From Phytophthora sp. 'mugwort' (Eukaryota > Oomycota > Peronosporomycetes > Peronosporales > Peronosporaceae), in NCBI GenBank assembly GCA_033558025.1, contig JAUCEF010000128.1, forward strand, positions 1-33,416: a stretch of DNA of 33,416 nucleotides. Direction: 5' to 3'. The position numbers and the translations under genes were made by a program. The notes below the pieces were generated by a model. It saw only the letters and a list, made by a program, of their open reading frames with translations. It made no database searches and was not told where the DNA came from. This document shows positions 17,525 to 28,404 of the stretch, piece by piece. Position 1 is the stretch's first letter. The number at the start of each line of letters is the position of its first letter.

Positions 17525-17827
17525 ATGAATATTTTAAATCATTTTATTTTTACTTTTTTTTTATTCTGTCTTGGATTATTTGGTATAATTTTAAATAGAC
17601 AGAATATTATTATTATTTTAATGTCTATTGAATTATTATTATTATCAATTAATTTAAATTTTATTTATTTTGCAGTTTTAATTGATGATATAATAGGACA
17701 AGTTTTTTCTTTATTAATTTTAACAGTAGCTGCAGCAGAATCAGCTATTGGATTAGCTATTATGATTATTTTCTTTAAATTATATGGAGATATTTCAATT
17801 TATAAAATAAATTTATTATCATTATAA
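17525..17827 (+). CDS. nad4L: NADH dehydrogenase subunit 4L
   Basis: This is a three-helix membrane subunit of complex I (NuoK). The product is 100 residues from ATG 17525, the usual length. It contains SIELLLLSINLNFIYF and LTVAAAESAIGLAIMIIFFKLYG, with the two conserved membrane glutamates. The last codons and TAA (17825-17827) lie at the palindrome centre: the stop is formed from the inverted extra copy of the gene's own tail. The nearest neighbour is the second nad4L, tail-to-tail 55 bp away. Confidence 0.97.
   Translation: MNILNHFIFTFFLFCLGLFGIILNRQNIIIILMSIELLLLSINLNFIYFAVLIDDIIGQVFSLLILTVAAAESAIGLAIMIIFFKLYGDISIYKINLLSL
17766..17819 (+). repeat. 54-bp nad4L-tail repeat, copy 1 (inside plus-strand nad4L)
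   Basis: These are the last coding bases of plus-strand nad4L. They are the exact reverse complement of 17824-17877, separated by only 4 bp (17820-17823), giving a potential 54-bp stem with a 4-nt loop centred at 17821.5. Mismatch occurs just outside the unit (17765/17878, both a). Confidence 0.9.
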
Positions 17828-17877
17828 TAAATTTATTTTATAAATTGAAATATCTCCATATAATTTAAAGAAAATAA
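17824..17877 (-). repeat. 54-bp nad4L-tail repeat, copy 2 (orphan copy at palindrome centre)
   Basis: This is an inverted copy of the nad4L 3' end that is attached to no complete gene. It is a direct repeat of 17891-17944 at an offset of 67 bp and an inverted repeat of 17766-17819. It fills the gap between the two nad4L genes and supplies the plus-strand nad4L stop codon (17825-17827). Confidence 0.9.
17840..17870. repeat. 31-bp central spacer of the palindrome
   Basis: Perfect pairing around axis 17855 stops at 17839/17871; the first mismatches are 17840/17870 (a/g) and 17842/17868 (a/a). The 31 bp between are not unrelated sequence. They belong to an extra inverted copy of the nad4L 3' end (17824-17877). 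Confidence 0.9.
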
Positions 17878-17882
17878 ATTTA

Positions 17883-18185
17883 TTATAATGATAATAAATT
17901 TATTTTATAAATTGAAATATCTCCATATAATTTAAAGAAAATAATCATAATAGCTAATCCAATAGCTGATTCTGCTGCAGCTACTGTTAAAATTAATAAA
18001 GAAAAAACTTGTCCTATTATATCATCAATTAAAACTGCAAAATAAATAAAATTTAAATTAATTGATAATAATAATAATTCAATAGACATTAAAATAATAA
18101 TAATATTCTGTCTATTTAAAATTATACCAAATAATCCAAGACAGAATAAAAAAAAAGTAAAAATAAAATGATTTAAAATATTCAT
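17883..18185 (-). CDS. nad4L: NADH dehydrogenase subunit 4L, second copy
   Basis: This is the mirror copy of the plus-strand gene at 17525-17827, encoding the same 100 residues. Its stop codon lies 55 bp from that of the other copy, so the two genes converge. Transcripts running through the centre would carry long antisense nad4L sequence. Confidence 0.97.
   Translation of the reverse strand: MNILNHFIFTFFLFCLGLFGIILNRQNIIIILMSIELLLLSINLNFIYFAVLIDDIIGQVFSLLILTVAAAESAIGLAIMIIFFKLYGDISIYKINLLSL
17891..17944 (-). repeat. 54-bp nad4L-tail repeat, copy 3 (inside minus-strand nad4L)
   Basis: This is the tail of the minus-strand nad4L, identical to and in the same orientation as copy 2 at 17824-17877. 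The 13 bp between copies 2 and 3 hold the minus-strand nad4L stop and its last codons. Confidence 0.9.
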
Positions 18186-18187
18186 AA

Positions 18188-19168
18188 TTAAATTAACCAA
18201 TTAAAACTTATTAAAATACTTGCAGTATATAAAAACCAGGATAATGAAAAAGGTAGAAATACTTTCCAACCTAAACGCATTAATTGGTCATAACGATATC
18301 GAGGTAAAATAGCTCGAGCAACTACAAATAAAACAACAAAAAAACAAATTTTAATACTAAACCAAAAAGATCCGGGTAAAAAATTAATACAATTTATACT
18401 AAAAGGGAAAGGTGCTAACCAACCACCTAAAAATAAAATCGTAGTTAAACTACTCATTAATAACATATTAGCATATTCACCTAAAAAAAATAATGCAAAA
18501 CCCATTGCAGAATATTCTACATTATAACCTGAAACTAATTCAGCTTCAGCTTCAGGTAAATCAAAGGGATGTCGATTTGTTTCTGCTAAACAAGATATAA
18601 AAAAAATTATAAAAATAGGAAAAAGAGGAAAACAATACCATACCGTTTTTTGTGCCCAAATAATAGAAATTAAATTTAAAGATTTTGCACAAACAATTAC
18701 TGAAAGAATTGAAAACCCAATAGTTAATTCATATGAAATCATTTGTGCTGTTGATCTTAAAGCCCCTAAAAACGAATATTTAGAATTACTTGACCAACCA
18801 CCTATAATAACACCGTATACACCTAAAGATGAAATTGCTATTAAATATAAAATACCAATATTTAATTCAGTAAAAAACATACCAAAACCTAAAGGTATTA
18901 TTGTCCAACTTAATAGACTTAAAAAAAAAGCTAAAATAGGTGCAAATATAAATAAAATTACATCAGCATTACTTGGTAAAATTGTTTCTTTTACGAATAA
19001 TTTAAGACCATCAGCTAATGGTTGTAATAATCCAAAAGTACCTACAACATTAGGTCCTCTTCTTCTTTGAATAGAAGCTAATATTTTACGTTCAACTAAA
19101 GTAAAATAAGCCACAGCAATTAATAAAGGTAATATGAAAATTAAAAATTTTAAAATTGTGTATATCAT
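18188..19168 (-). CDS. nad1: NADH dehydrogenase subunit 1, second copy
   Basis: This is identical in product to the gene at 16542-17522 (326 residues), with the same 4-bp overlap with nad11 and 2-bp gap to nad4L. No difference between copies is visible. Confidence 0.98.
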   Translation of the reverse strand: MIYTILKFLIFILPLLIAVAYFTLVERKILASIQRRRGPNVVGTFGLLQPLADGLKLFVKETILPSNADVILFIFAPILAFFLSLLSWTIIPLGFGMFFTELNIGILYLIAISSLGVYGVIIGGWSSNSKYSFLGALRSTAQMISYELTIGFSILSVIVCAKSLNLISIIWAQKTVWYCFPLFPIFIIFFISCLAETNRHPFDLPEAEAELVSGYNVEYSAMGFALFFLGEYANMLLMSSLTTILFLGGWLAPFPFSINCINFLPGSFWFSIKICFFVVLFVVARAILPRYRYDQLMRLGWKVFLPFSLSWFLYTASILISFNWLI

Positions 19169-20757
19169 AATAATTTTGATTGATTTTTGAAAATTTTATT
19201 AGAATTAATCAATATTTTTGAATATTGTTCTAATATATTTGTATAATAATTATTTTTAATTAATGAATCTAAAAAATTAATATTAATTTTTAAAAATTTT
19301 TTATTAAAACTAAAATTATAAATAATTTTTATTTTTTTTTTTAATAAATAAGGTAAAATATCTTTAATTTTTAAAAAAGCTTCTGATTTAGATTGATTTT
19401 TATTTAATAAAAATTTATAAAGATTTCTATAAATTATAGAATCTTTACGTTGTTCTATATTTACATTTAAAATTTGTTCATTTTTTTGAATAAAACCTTC
19501 TAAATTAATATACATTCCATTTTTTTCTAAAAAAGTTAATCCAGGTAAAATTAGATTTGAATTTTGAGCATCTTTAGTAAAATGATGTCCTTGATAAATA
19601 ACAAAACTATTTTTAGTTATTTTTAATTTATTTTGTAAATTTGTATTAAATAAATAATATAATTTTGAATTATTTAACATATTTAATGATTTTGGAAAAG
19701 TAATTTCAAAAAAATTAATTAAAGAAGTTTGAAAATTAAAGAAATTAATATTATGGTTAATAAATGATAAATTTTTTAATTTTGATAATAAAAAAAAACC
19801 ATTTTTTTGATTTAAAATATTACTACCTATAATAATTAAAGGTTTTTTTGCTTTTTTTAATTGTTTACAAAATACATGTTTTCCTAAAATAATATTTATT
19901 AAAGTTTTAAAAGTTAATCCTAAATGTTTTACTGGATAAGTAAAATTAATTTTATTACCGATATATGCTATTTTAAAATTTCCTTTTTTTAAACGATTAA
20001 TTAAATGAATATTTAAAATAGAACCTTCTTGACGAATATCACTACCAATTATTAAACAAACATCAGATTCTTCAATAGATTTTAAAGTATTATTAAATAA
20101 AAAATTTGAAGCTAAATCAGAATTTATCTTAATTTGTCGATTTTTTAAAAATTGTTCATAATTTACATTTGAAATTCCTAATTTATTTAAATTTTTTTTT
20201 AATAAAAAAAGAGATTCTAAATCAGTTAAATCACCAATAATACTTTTAGCATTAAAACTATCTGTAATTATCAATTTTTTATTAATAATATTTAGAGCAT
20301 CTAACCAAGAAATCCTATGAAAATTGTTTTGATTATCTTTTAATAATGGATATTTTAATCGTTGATATTTTAAACTATCAAAAAAATATCTTGTTTTATC
20401 TGATATCCATTCTTTATTAATATTAAAATTAGTTTTAGGTAAAATACGTATAATTTCATTATTAAAAATATCAATTTTAATATTTGAACCAATACTATCT
20501 AAAATAGCAATACCCTCTTTTTTTTTTAATTCCCAAGAACGTGCTTTAAAAGTATAGGGTTTAGAAGTTAATGCACCAACAGGACATAAATCTACTAAAT
20601 TACCAGAAAATTCGGATTTAAAAATATTTGAAGAATAAAAATTAATTTCAGTTTTATTACCACGACCTGTTGTACCTAAACCGTCAATTCCACAAATTTC
20701 ATTAGCAAAACGTACACAACGTGTACAATGAATACAATTTAAATTATTTATTTTTAT
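19165..20757 (-). CDS. nad11: NADH dehydrogenase subunit 11 without N-terminal FeS part, second copy
   Basis: This is the mirror of 14953-16545 and has the same abrupt 5' end at the cob stop, the same lack of ATG and the same missing N1b/N5 region. Both visible copies being truncated means the missing part, if it exists, is outside this window or in the nucleus. Confidence 0.9.
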   Translation of the reverse strand: MKINNLNCIHCTRCVRFANEICGIDGLGTTGRGNKTEINFYSSNIFKSEFSGNLVDLCPVGALTSKPYTFKARSWELKKKEGIAILDSIGSNIKIDIFNNEIIRILPKTNFNINKEWISDKTRYFFDSLKYQRLKYPLLKDNQNNFHRISWLDALNIINKKLIITDSFNAKSIIGDLTDLESLFLLKKNLNKLGISNVNYEQFLKNRQIKINSDLASNFLFNNTLKSIEESDVCLIIGSDIRQEGSILNIHLINRLKKGNFKIAYIGNKINFTYPVKHLGLTFKTLINIILGKHVFCKQLKKAKKPLIIIGSNILNQKNGFFLLSKLKNLSFINHNINFFNFQTSLINFFEITFPKSLNMLNNSKLYYLFNTNLQNKLKITKNSFVIYQGHHFTKDAQNSNLILPGLTFLEKNGMYINLEGFIQKNEQILNVNIEQRKDSIIYRNLYKFLLNKNQSKSEAFLKIKDILPYLLKKKIKIIYNFSFNKKFLKININFLDSLIKNNYYTNILEQYSKILINSNKIFKNQSKLL

Positions 20758-21919
20758 TTATTAAAGATTTTTTATTAATATTATAACGTACTAAATAAGT
20801 TTCTAATTTACCTAAAAATGGTATAATTATTATAAAAAAAAAAAAATAATAAATCATACTTATAATACCAATTTCAGTATAAGGATATTCAACTGGACAT
20901 TGTCCAACCCAACCTAATAATAAAAAAGCTATAACTAATAACCAATAACAAATTTTAAATATAGGTCTAAAAGCTGTACTTCTAATTTCAGATGAATTTG
21001 TAAAAGGTATTGTTAATAAAATAAGTAATGAACCAAACATAGCTATAACACCGCCAATTTTATTAGGAATAGATCTTAAAATTGCATAAAACGGTAAAAA
21101 ATACCATTCTGGTACGATATGTAAAGGTGTTTTCATTGGATTTGCTTCAATATAATTATCGGGATGACCTAATGTATTAGGATAAAAAAAAATAAAAATA
21201 AAGAAAATCAAAAATAAGATCATTAATCCAAATAAATCTTTAGTATAAAAATATGGATAAAAAGGTATATTTTCATTTTTTAATGTAATACCTAAAGGAT
21301 TATTTGAACCAACTTCATGTAATAAAATTAAATGTATCAATACGGCACCCACAATTATAAAAGGTAATGTAAAATGTAAACTAAAAAAACGATTTAATGT
21401 TGGATTATCAACAGCAAATCCGCCCCAAAGCCAATCAACAATATCTTTTCCTATTAAGGGTATTGCAGAAAATAAATTAGTAATAACAGTTGCACCCCAA
21501 AAACTCATTTGTCCCCAAGGTAAAACATAACCCATAAAAGCTGTAGCCATCATTAAAATAAAAATAATTACACCAGAAGACCATATAGCTTCTCTTGGTG
21601 TGATATAAGAACCATAATATAAACCACGAAAAATATGAATATATACAACAATAAAAAAAAAAGATGCTCCATTTGCATGTGTATATCTAATTAACCAACC
21701 ATTATTTACATCTCTCATAATATGTTCAACACTATTAAAAGCTAAATCAATATGTGGAGTATAATGCATTGCTAAAAAAATACCTGTTAAAATTTGTATT
21801 ACTAACATAATACCAGCTAACGAACCGAATCCAAAAAAATAATTTAAATTAATAGGTGTAGGATAATCTATTAAATGATTATTAAGAATCGCAAATAATG
21901 ATTTTTTATTCCATCTCAT
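20744..21919 (-). CDS. cob: Cytochrome b, second copy
   Basis: This is the mirror of the gene at 13791-14966 and encodes the same 391 residues. Haem-ligand histidines and PEWY are intact, and its 3' end again overlaps the nad11 frame by 14 bp. Confidence 0.97.
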   Translation of the reverse strand: MRWNKKSLFAILNNHLIDYPTPINLNYFFGFGSLAGIMLVIQILTGIFLAMHYTPHIDLAFNSVEHIMRDVNNGWLIRYTHANGASFFFIVVYIHIFRGLYYGSYITPREAIWSSGVIIFILMMATAFMGYVLPWGQMSFWGATVITNLFSAIPLIGKDIVDWLWGGFAVDNPTLNRFFSLHFTLPFIIVGAVLIHLILLHEVGSNNPLGITLKNENIPFYPYFYTKDLFGLMILFLIFFIFIFFYPNTLGHPDNYIEANPMKTPLHIVPEWYFLPFYAILRSIPNKIGGVIAMFGSLLILLTIPFTNSSEIRSTAFRPIFKICYWLLVIAFLLLGWVGQCPVEYPYTEIGIISMIYYFFFFIIIIPFLGKLETYLVRYNINKKSLINKNK

Positions 21920-21966
21920 AATATGAAATGAAAAATTACCTAAAAGCAAAAATAATTAATAAAATA

Positions 21967-22533
21967 TTACATATTTATTTTATTATTCCAAGGATTATTA
22001 AATTCAAATAATCGGTATTGTTGTGATAAATTAATGGGTTCATAAACAACACGTTTTTTTAATTCATTATAAAAAATTTCTAAAAAACCACTTAAAGGGA
22101 AATCTTTACGTAAAGGATGTCCTTCAAAACCATAATCTGTTAAAATCCGTCTTAAATCGGGATGGTATAAAAAAAAAATACCAAACATATCCCAAACTTC
22201 TCTTTCACACCAATTGGCTGATTGATATATTTTTATAATTGAATCTACCGGTTGTAATTCATTAATTATTATTTTAATTTTTAAACGACTATTAAAACGA
22301 ATACTTAATAAATTATAAATTATTTCAAAACGTTTTTTTTTATTAATATAATCTATAACACAAATTTCTGATAATACTTTAAATTGAGTATTTGTATGAT
22401 TTTTTAAAAAAAATAAAATAGGAATTAAATTTTTTGTAGAAATATTTATACATAATTCATTTTTATATAAAGTATAATTTATTATTGGTAAAATCTGTAA
22501 TAAATATTGACTAAATTTTTTTAATACTTTCAT
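21967..22533 (-). CDS. nad9: NADH dehydrogenase subunit 9, second copy
   Basis: This is the mirror of 13177-13743 with an identical 188-residue product, including the CEREVWDMFG block. Confidence 0.97.
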   Translation of the reverse strand: MKVLKKFSQYLLQILPIINYTLYKNELCINISTKNLIPILFFLKNHTNTQFKVLSEICVIDYINKKKRFEIIYNLLSIRFNSRLKIKIIINELQPVDSIIKIYQSANWCEREVWDMFGIFFLYHPDLRRILTDYGFEGHPLRKDFPLSGFLEIFYNELKKRVVYEPINLSQQYRLFEFNNPWNNKINM

Positions 22534-22629
22534 AAATAAAAAATAATTATAAATATTTATATATTAAAAAAATAAATAATTTTTTTTCTAAAATAAATAC
22601 TATAACCAGTATTAGTATATATATAACAT

Positions 22630-22663
22630 AAAATACGATAAAAATTAATTTTTATCATATTTT
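22630..22663 (-). terminator. Stem-loop after atp9, second copy
   Basis: This is the mirror of 13047-13080: a 17-bp stem with one wobble pair, 17 bp downstream of the minus-strand atp9 stop. Confidence 0.6.
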
Positions 22664-22680
22664 TCAGGATTTAATTTTAA

Positions 22681-23146
<466 letters not shown>

Positions 23147-23500
23147 TTACCATTCTAAAGCATCACTACACCAAATATAAATAAAACCTATAACTAATTC
23201 AACTAAAAATTCAATCATAGTCCAAAATCCCCATGAAAAATTTGAACTTAAAGTTAAAACCCAAGGAAAAATAAAAACAGCTTCTAAATCAAAAATAATA
23301 AAAAGGATAGCTACTAAATAAAATTTTACATCAAAAATTTTTCTAGCATCATCATAAGGATTAAATCCACATTCATAGGCTGTTAACTTTTCTAAATCAT
23401 CTTTTTGTTTAATTAAACTAAAAGATAAAATGAAAATTAAAATTGATAAAAATAAACTTAATATTAAGAATATAAAAATATTTGAATAATTTAATAACAT
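23147..23500 (-). CDS. nad3: NADH dehydrogenase subunit 3, second copy
   Basis: This is the mirror of 12210-12563, encoding the same 117 residues from the ATG at 23498-23500. Confidence 0.97.
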   Translation of the reverse strand: MLLNYSNIFIFLILSLFLSILIFILSFSLIKQKDDLEKLTAYECGFNPYDDARKIFDVKFYLVAILFIIFDLEAVFIFPWVLTLSSNFSWGFWTMIEFLVELVIGFIYIWCSDALEW

Positions 23501-23534
23501 ATTTATAAATTTTTTTAAATATAATAAATTTAAA

Positions 23535-23608
23535 CGGAAAAAACGGGACTTGAACCCGCGACTTATAGCGTGACAAGCTACCACTCTAACCAACTGAGCT
23601 ATTTTTCC
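23535..23608 (-). tRNA. trnD(gtc): tRNA-Asp (GTC), second copy
   Basis: This is the mirror of 12102-12175, with the same cloverleaf and discriminator G. Confidence 0.96.
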
Positions 23609-23644
23609 AATATAAAATATTATATCTTATTTTTGTATATTTTA

Positions 23645-24364
23645 TTAATGTAAATTTAAAGCATCATTTATATACATACACGTTAAAATCGTAAACACAT
23701 ATGCCTGAATTAAAGCTACAGCAATTTCTAAACCAACCAATAATACAATAATTATTAATGGAATAAAATGTGCCATAAAAATAAAACTATTTACATTTAA
23801 CATAGCCCAAGCAAAACCTGCAATTACTTTTAATAAAGTATGTCCAGCCATCATATTTGCAAATAATCGTACAGGTAAACTAATTACACGAAAAATGTAT
23901 GAAACTAATTCAATAGGTACTAAGATGGGAACTAATGCTATACTTGCACCACTAGGTAATAATAAATTTAAAAAATTAAATTTATGTTTTTTAATTCCAA
24001 TTAAATTAAAACCTAAATAAATTGTTAATGCTAAAGTAAACGTAATAATTAAATGACTTGTTATAGTAAAACTGTATGGAATCATTCCTATTAAATTACA
24101 TAATAAAATAAAAAAAAAAACAACAAAAATTAATGAAACAAAATATTTACCAGCTTTTCCTATACTAGAATAAGTTAATTCAATTGTAATATTAAAAATC
24201 ATTTCAAAAATTTGTTGAAAACGTGTTGGAATAAATTTAGTTTTTATACATGTAAATATATATAAATAAACTAAACCTATTACTAAAATTAAAGAAGCAT
24301 TAGTAAATACAAAAGGTATTTGAAAAATAGGTAAAATTTCAAATTGTTCTAAAGGACTAACCAT
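23645..24364 (-). CDS. atp6: ATP synthase F0 subunit a, second copy
   Basis: This is the mirror of 11346-12065, encoding the same 239 residues, including R166. Confidence 0.97.
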   Translation of the reverse strand: MVSPLEQFEILPIFQIPFVFTNASLILVIGLVYLYIFTCIKTKFIPTRFQQIFEMIFNITIELTYSSIGKAGKYFVSLIFVVFFFILLCNLIGMIPYSFTITSHLIITFTLALTIYLGFNLIGIKKHKFNFLNLLLPSGASIALVPILVPIELVSYIFRVISLPVRLFANMMAGHTLLKVIAGFAWAMLNVNSFIFMAHFIPLIIIVLLVGLEIAVALIQAYVFTILTCMYINDALNLH

Positions 24365-24388
24365 AAAAATTATTAATTTTTTAATAAA

Positions 24389-25303
24389 TTAATTACCTCC
24401 CCACCAGTAAACTGCTACAAATAAAAATAACCAAACAACATCTACAAAATGCCAATACCAAGCTGCAGCTTCAAAACCGAAATGATGTTGTTTTGTAAAA
24501 TGATGATTAATTAATCTAATAGTACTTACTATAATAAAAATAGTACCTACAATAACGTGAATACCATGAAAACCTGTTAATAAAAAAAAAGTTGTACCAT
24601 AAATACTATCAGAAATTGAAAAAGTACTTTCAATATATTCATAGGCTTGAATTAAAGTAAAAAAAAAAGCTAATAAAATTGTAATAATTAAACTTAAAAT
24701 AGCATTTTTTCTATCACCAAAAACTATTGAATGGTGTGCCCAAGTAATAGTTGCCCCAGATGATAATAATATTACAGTATTTAATAAAGGAATACCCCAA
24801 GCATTAACAGTTTCAATACCTAATGGTGGCCATAAAGATCCAATTTCAGGTGTTGGTGCTAAAGCTGAATGAAAAAAAGCCCAAAAAAAACTAACAAAAA
24901 ATAGTAATTCACTAAAAATAAATAAAAGCATACCATTTCTTAAACCTAATTGTACTTGTTTAGTATGTTGACCTTCATATACAGCTTCTCTAACTATATC
25001 ACGAAACCAAGTATACATTGTTAAAATAATCATTAAAAATCCTGTTAAAATTAAGAAATTACTGCCAATATAACCATGAAAATACATAGCACCACCAAAA
25101 GTTAAAAAAAAAAGTCCAAAAGAAATTATAAAAGGCCAAGGACTTGGATCTACTAAATGATAAGGATGTTTTTGTGTATTTTGTATATTATTACTAATTT
25201 CTTTTAAAATTTTTAAATCATTTTGAAATTTATCGATATTAGAATCATTTGTTGTAGTTTCTATTTGTAAATTTTTTTTATTAATATAATAATAATTTTT
25301 CAT
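24389..25303 (-). CDS. cox3: Cytochrome c oxidase subunit 3, second copy
   Basis: This is the mirror of 10407-11321. It has the same 304 residues, including the long hydrophilic leader before HPYHLVDPSPWP. Confidence 0.97.
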   Translation of the reverse strand: MKNYYYINKKNLQIETTTNDSNIDKFQNDLKILKEISNNIQNTQKHPYHLVDPSPWPFIISFGLFFLTFGGAMYFHGYIGSNFLILTGFLMIILTMYTWFRDIVREAVYEGQHTKQVQLGLRNGMLLFIFSELLFFVSFFWAFFHSALAPTPEIGSLWPPLGIETVNAWGIPLLNTVILLSSGATITWAHHSIVFGDRKNAILSLIITILLAFFFTLIQAYEYIESTFSISDSIYGTTFFLLTGFHGIHVIVGTIFIIVSTIRLINHHFTKQHHFGFEAAAWYWHFVDVVWLFLFVAVYWWGGN

Positions 25304-25329
25304 AAGAATTTTATAATTTGTAATAATTA

Positions 25330-25349
25330 ATTATTTAATGATAAATAAT
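25330..25349 (-). other. Stem-loop in the rps7-cox3 spacer, second copy
   Basis: This is the mirror of 10361-10380, an 8-bp A/T stem. Confidence 0.35.
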
Positions 25350-25363
25350 GTATTTTAAAAAAA

Positions 25364-25794
25364 TTAATCAAAAATAAGATTAAATTTTAATTTTTTTATA
25401 TTTTTATAATATTGTTTTTTTGTATTGATTGTTTTACTTTTATTTTTTGAAGTTTGAATAATTTCGTTTGTTATGTTTTTTAAATTTGCATTTAAAAGTA
25501 ACCACGATATCGATTTTTTAATTTGTTTATCTTCATTTAAAAGCATTAAAAAATATCTATCTTTTTTTTTTTTTTTTTATTTCGTTTTTTATTTGGAATA
25601 CTTATTGCTTTTAATTTCGGTAATAAATTTTCAATTGATTTAAATAAAATAAAATTCGGTTTTTGTTTTGTAATTTTTTTTAAAGTAATTAAAATATTTA
25701 TAAATATGTTTTCAGAACAAGTTTTTTTTCCTTTTTTTAATAACATATTTATAAATAATTTTTTTATTTTATACTCTTCGTATTTTAGTTCCAT
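25364..25794 (-). CDS. rps7: Ribosomal protein S7 with frameshift, second copy
   Basis: This is the mirror of 9916-10346. The first part is 25546-25794 and the second part 25364-25546. The homopolymer (25562-25578, T on the plus strand) is also 17 long, so the frameshift is shared. A random single-read error is therefore less likely unless the arms were assembled from one consensus. Confidence 0.85.
25562..25578 (-). repeat. 17-A homopolymer in rps7, second copy
   Basis: This is the mirror of 10132-10148, with the same length in both arms. Confidence 0.9.
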
Positions 25795-26149
25795 ATTTTG
25801 ATCTTGATGTTTTTCGAGAATAAATCCCTAATAAATCATATTTACCACGAATTACATGATATTTTACTCCAGGTAAATCTTTTACACGACCTCCTCTAAC
25901 TAATACTATTGAATGTTCTTGTAAAGTATGACCAATACCTGGAATATAAGTAATTATTGTATACCTACTAGATAGGTGTACTTTTGCTACTTTACGCATA
26001 GCAGAATTTGGTTTTTTAGGTGTTGTATTATAAACTTTTAAACAAATACCTTTACGTTGAGGACATTGTTTTAAAGCTGGACTTTTATTTCTTTTTTTTT
26101 TTTCTAAACGTTTTTGTTTTTTTAAAAATAATTGATTAATTGTTGACAT
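25769..26149 (-). CDS. rps12: Ribosomal protein S12, second copy
   Basis: This is the mirror of 9561-9941, encoding the same 126 residues and overlapping rps7 by 26 bp. Confidence 0.97.
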   Translation of the reverse strand: MSTINQLFLKKQKRLEKKKRNKSPALKQCPQRKGICLKVYNTTPKKPNSAMRKVAKVHLSSRYTIITYIPGIGHTLQEHSIVLVRGGRVKDLPGVKYHVIRGKYDLLGIYSRKTSRSKYGTKIRRV

Positions 26150-26165
26150 ATTATTTGTTATTTTA

Positions 26166-26240
26166 TTGAATAATAACGGACTCGAACCGCTAACATTTTC
26201 GGTGTAAACGAAATACTCTACCAATTGAGTTAATTATTCA
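26166..26240 (-). tRNA. trnV(tac): tRNA-Val (TAC), second copy
   Basis: This is the mirror of 9470-9544; the fold is unchanged. Confidence 0.94.
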
Positions 26241-26241
26241 T

Positions 26242-26315
26242 TGGGCCTAAGTAGATTTGAACTACTGACTTTACACTTATCAGGCGTATACTCTAACCAA
26301 CTGAGTTATAGGCCC
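26242..26315 (-). tRNA. trnI(gat): tRNA-Ile (GAT), second copy
   Basis: This is the mirror of 9395-9468; the fold is unchanged. Confidence 0.96.
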
Positions 26316-26317
26316 TT

Positions 26318-26389
26318 TTGAAGTAAAAGGATTCGAACCTTTGATTTTCCGTACCAAAAACGGAGGCCTTACCACTTGGCTATACTTCA
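26318..26389 (-). tRNA. trnQ(ttg): tRNA-Gln (TTG), second copy
   Basis: This is the mirror of 9321-9392; the fold is unchanged. Confidence 0.95.
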
Positions 26390-26403
26390 AAATAAATAAA
26401 ATA

Positions 26404-26477
26404 TATGCTTAGAAAGATTTGAACTTTCATTTTATAGATCCGCAATCTAACGCTTTATCCATTTAAGCTATAAGCAT
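26404..26477 (-). tRNA. trnR(gcg): tRNA-Arg (GCG), second copy
   Basis: This is the mirror of 9233-9306; the fold is unchanged. Confidence 0.92.
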
Positions 26478-26487
26478 AAGTTTAATT

Positions 26488-26814
26488 TTAATTTTTTTTT
26501 ATAATTTTAATATTTATTAATGAATTTTTAGATAAAAATTTTTTAATTAAAACTAAAAAATTTAATAAATAAAAAATATTTTTAAATTTTATATTAATTT
26601 TAGAAGTATAATTTTTATGAATAAAATGTTCACGTGATTTTTTATTTACATGGGGAGATCTTAATAATGTAAAAATTTTTTTTTTTTGTTTTGTTTGAAA
26701 TACACCGGGTATTTGAATATTTTTGAATTTATTAATTTTTTTTAATTTTAATAAATTTTGTTTGAGTTGATTTATTTTTTGAAATGATTTAAAAGTTATT
26801 CTTAAAAGATACAT
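26488..26814 (-). CDS. rps10: Ribosomal protein S10, second copy
   Basis: This is the mirror of 8896-9222, encoding the same 108 residues with LRSPHVNKKSREHF. The 21 bp at 26800-26820 over its start recur at 48-68 in the same orientation. Confidence 0.88.
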   Translation of the reverse strand: MYLLRITFKSFQKINQLKQNLLKLKKINKFKNIQIPGVFQTKQKKKIFTLLRSPHVNKKSREHFIHKNYTSKINIKFKNIFYLLNFLVLIKKFLSKNSLINIKIIKKN

Positions 26815-26830
26815 ATTTTAATAATAAAAT

Positions 26831-26904
26831 TGTCTGGAGGTGGATTTGAACCACCGACACAAAGATTTTCAGTCTTTTACTCTAACCAACTGAGCTATCC
26901 AAAC
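26831..26904 (-). tRNA. trnF(gaa): tRNA-Phe (GAA), second copy
   Basis: This is the mirror of 8806-8879; the fold is unchanged. Confidence 0.96.
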
Positions 26905-26910
26905 TAAATA

Positions 26911-28404
26911 TTATATTAATAAATATAAATAAATTTTGTTTAAATTTATTAATATAATATTAGGATAAATAAATAAAAATAAAATAAATTGAGTACTAAT
27001 TAATAATATTATACTTTGACTTTTATTTATTTGTGAAATATACATTTTTCTAAATATTTTTTCAAAATAAATAATTTTAATTATTTTTAAATAATAAAAA
27101 GAGCTTAAAACACTTATAATAATACCAAAAAATACTAAACTAAAATAATTATTTTTAATAGCTGAAAAAAATATAAATAATTTTGAAAAAAAACCCGCTA
27201 ATGGGGGTATACCAGCTAATGAAAAAATATTTATGATTATAATAATAGCAATTAATTTATTAATAGTATATATATTTGATAAATCTGTTAAATATTTAAT
27301 TGGTTTATGATTGATATTTAAAGATAAATAAGAAGTCCATAAATTAATACTTGTTATAATATAAATTATAATATATAATAAAATAAATGGAATATTATTT
27401 AACATATTTGAAGTAAATCCTATTAATATAAAACCTACATGACTTATTGCACTATAAGCTAATAATCTTTTGATTTTTTTTTGTTGTAATGCCGATAATG
27501 CACCGATTAACATAGATAAAAATGAAATAATATAAAAAAAAATTTCAAAGAAATATGAAATATTAAAAAAAATCTCAAAAAATAAACGAATTAAAATTCC
27601 TATAAAAGCAATTTTTGGTACAATAGCAAAAAAACTTGAAATATTATTTGGAGCACCTTCATATACATCAGGCAACCAAAAATGAAAAGGTGTAGCACCT
27701 ATTTTAAATAAAATACCAACTAAAATAAAAATTAATCCATAAGATAAACTAATTAATATATTTATATTATCTAAAAAATTTATATTTGATAATATTAAAA
27801 AAATATTATTAAAATTTAATGAACCTGTAATAGCATAAATTATTGAAGAACCAAATAGAATAAAACCTGAAGCAATTGATCCTAAAATAAAATATTTTAA
27901 ACCAGCCTCAATTGATAATATCGATTTTTTTTGGGTGGATGTTAATATATAAAAACTTAAACTTTGTAATTCAATTGCTAAATATAAAGTAATAAAATGA
28001 TTTGCAGATACCAATAACATTAAACCCAATAATGATATTAACATTAATATATTAATTTCATATGAATTTATTTTTTGTTGTATTAAATATTTTTGTTGTA
28101 TTAAAAAACAAATAATTGTTAATAAAATTAAAATTATTTTAATAAATTGTGTAAAATTATTAATAAGTAATACACCATTTAATATGTTACTTGAAATATT
28201 TGTTATATTTAACGTTAATATTAAAAGAATTAATAATAAATATATTATTATAGTAGTAATATTTTTAATAATCAAAATTTTTTGAGCATTTTGATTTTTT
28301 TTATAAAAAACACCAAATAATAATAAAATTAATAAAAAAGTTGTTAAAAAAAATTCGGGGATAATAATTTCAAAATTATTATTAAAAATTTCCTGAAAAA
28401 ACAT
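26911..28404 (-). CDS. nad2: NADH dehydrogenase subunit 2, second copy
   Basis: This is the mirror of 7306-8799, encoding the same 497 residues. It diverges from nad7 across 28405-28520. Confidence 0.97.
   Translation of the reverse strand: MFFQEIFNNNFEIIIPEFFLTTFLLILLLFGVFYKKNQNAQKILIIKNITTIIIYLLLILLILTLNITNISSNILNGVLLINNFTQFIKIILILLTIICFLIQQKYLIQQKINSYEINILMLISLLGLMLLVSANHFITLYLAIELQSLSFYILTSTQKKSILSIEAGLKYFILGSIASGFILFGSSIIYAITGSLNFNNIFLILSNINFLDNINILISLSYGLIFILVGILFKIGATPFHFWLPDVYEGAPNNISSFFAIVPKIAFIGILIRLFFEIFFNISYFFEIFFYIISFLSMLIGALSALQQKKIKRLLAYSAISHVGFILIGFTSNMLNNIPFILLYIIIYIITSINLWTSYLSLNINHKPIKYLTDLSNIYTINKLIAIIIIINIFSLAGIPPLAGFFSKLFIFFSAIKNNYFSLVFFGIIISVLSSFYYLKIIKIIYFEKIFRKMYISQINKSQSIILLISTQFILFLFIYPNIILINLNKIYLYLLI

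Noticed and set aside
17840..17870. Mobile element or intron at the palindrome centre
   Set aside because: There is no ORF, no target-site pattern and no foreign sequence; the centre is entirely explained by copies of the nad4L tail.
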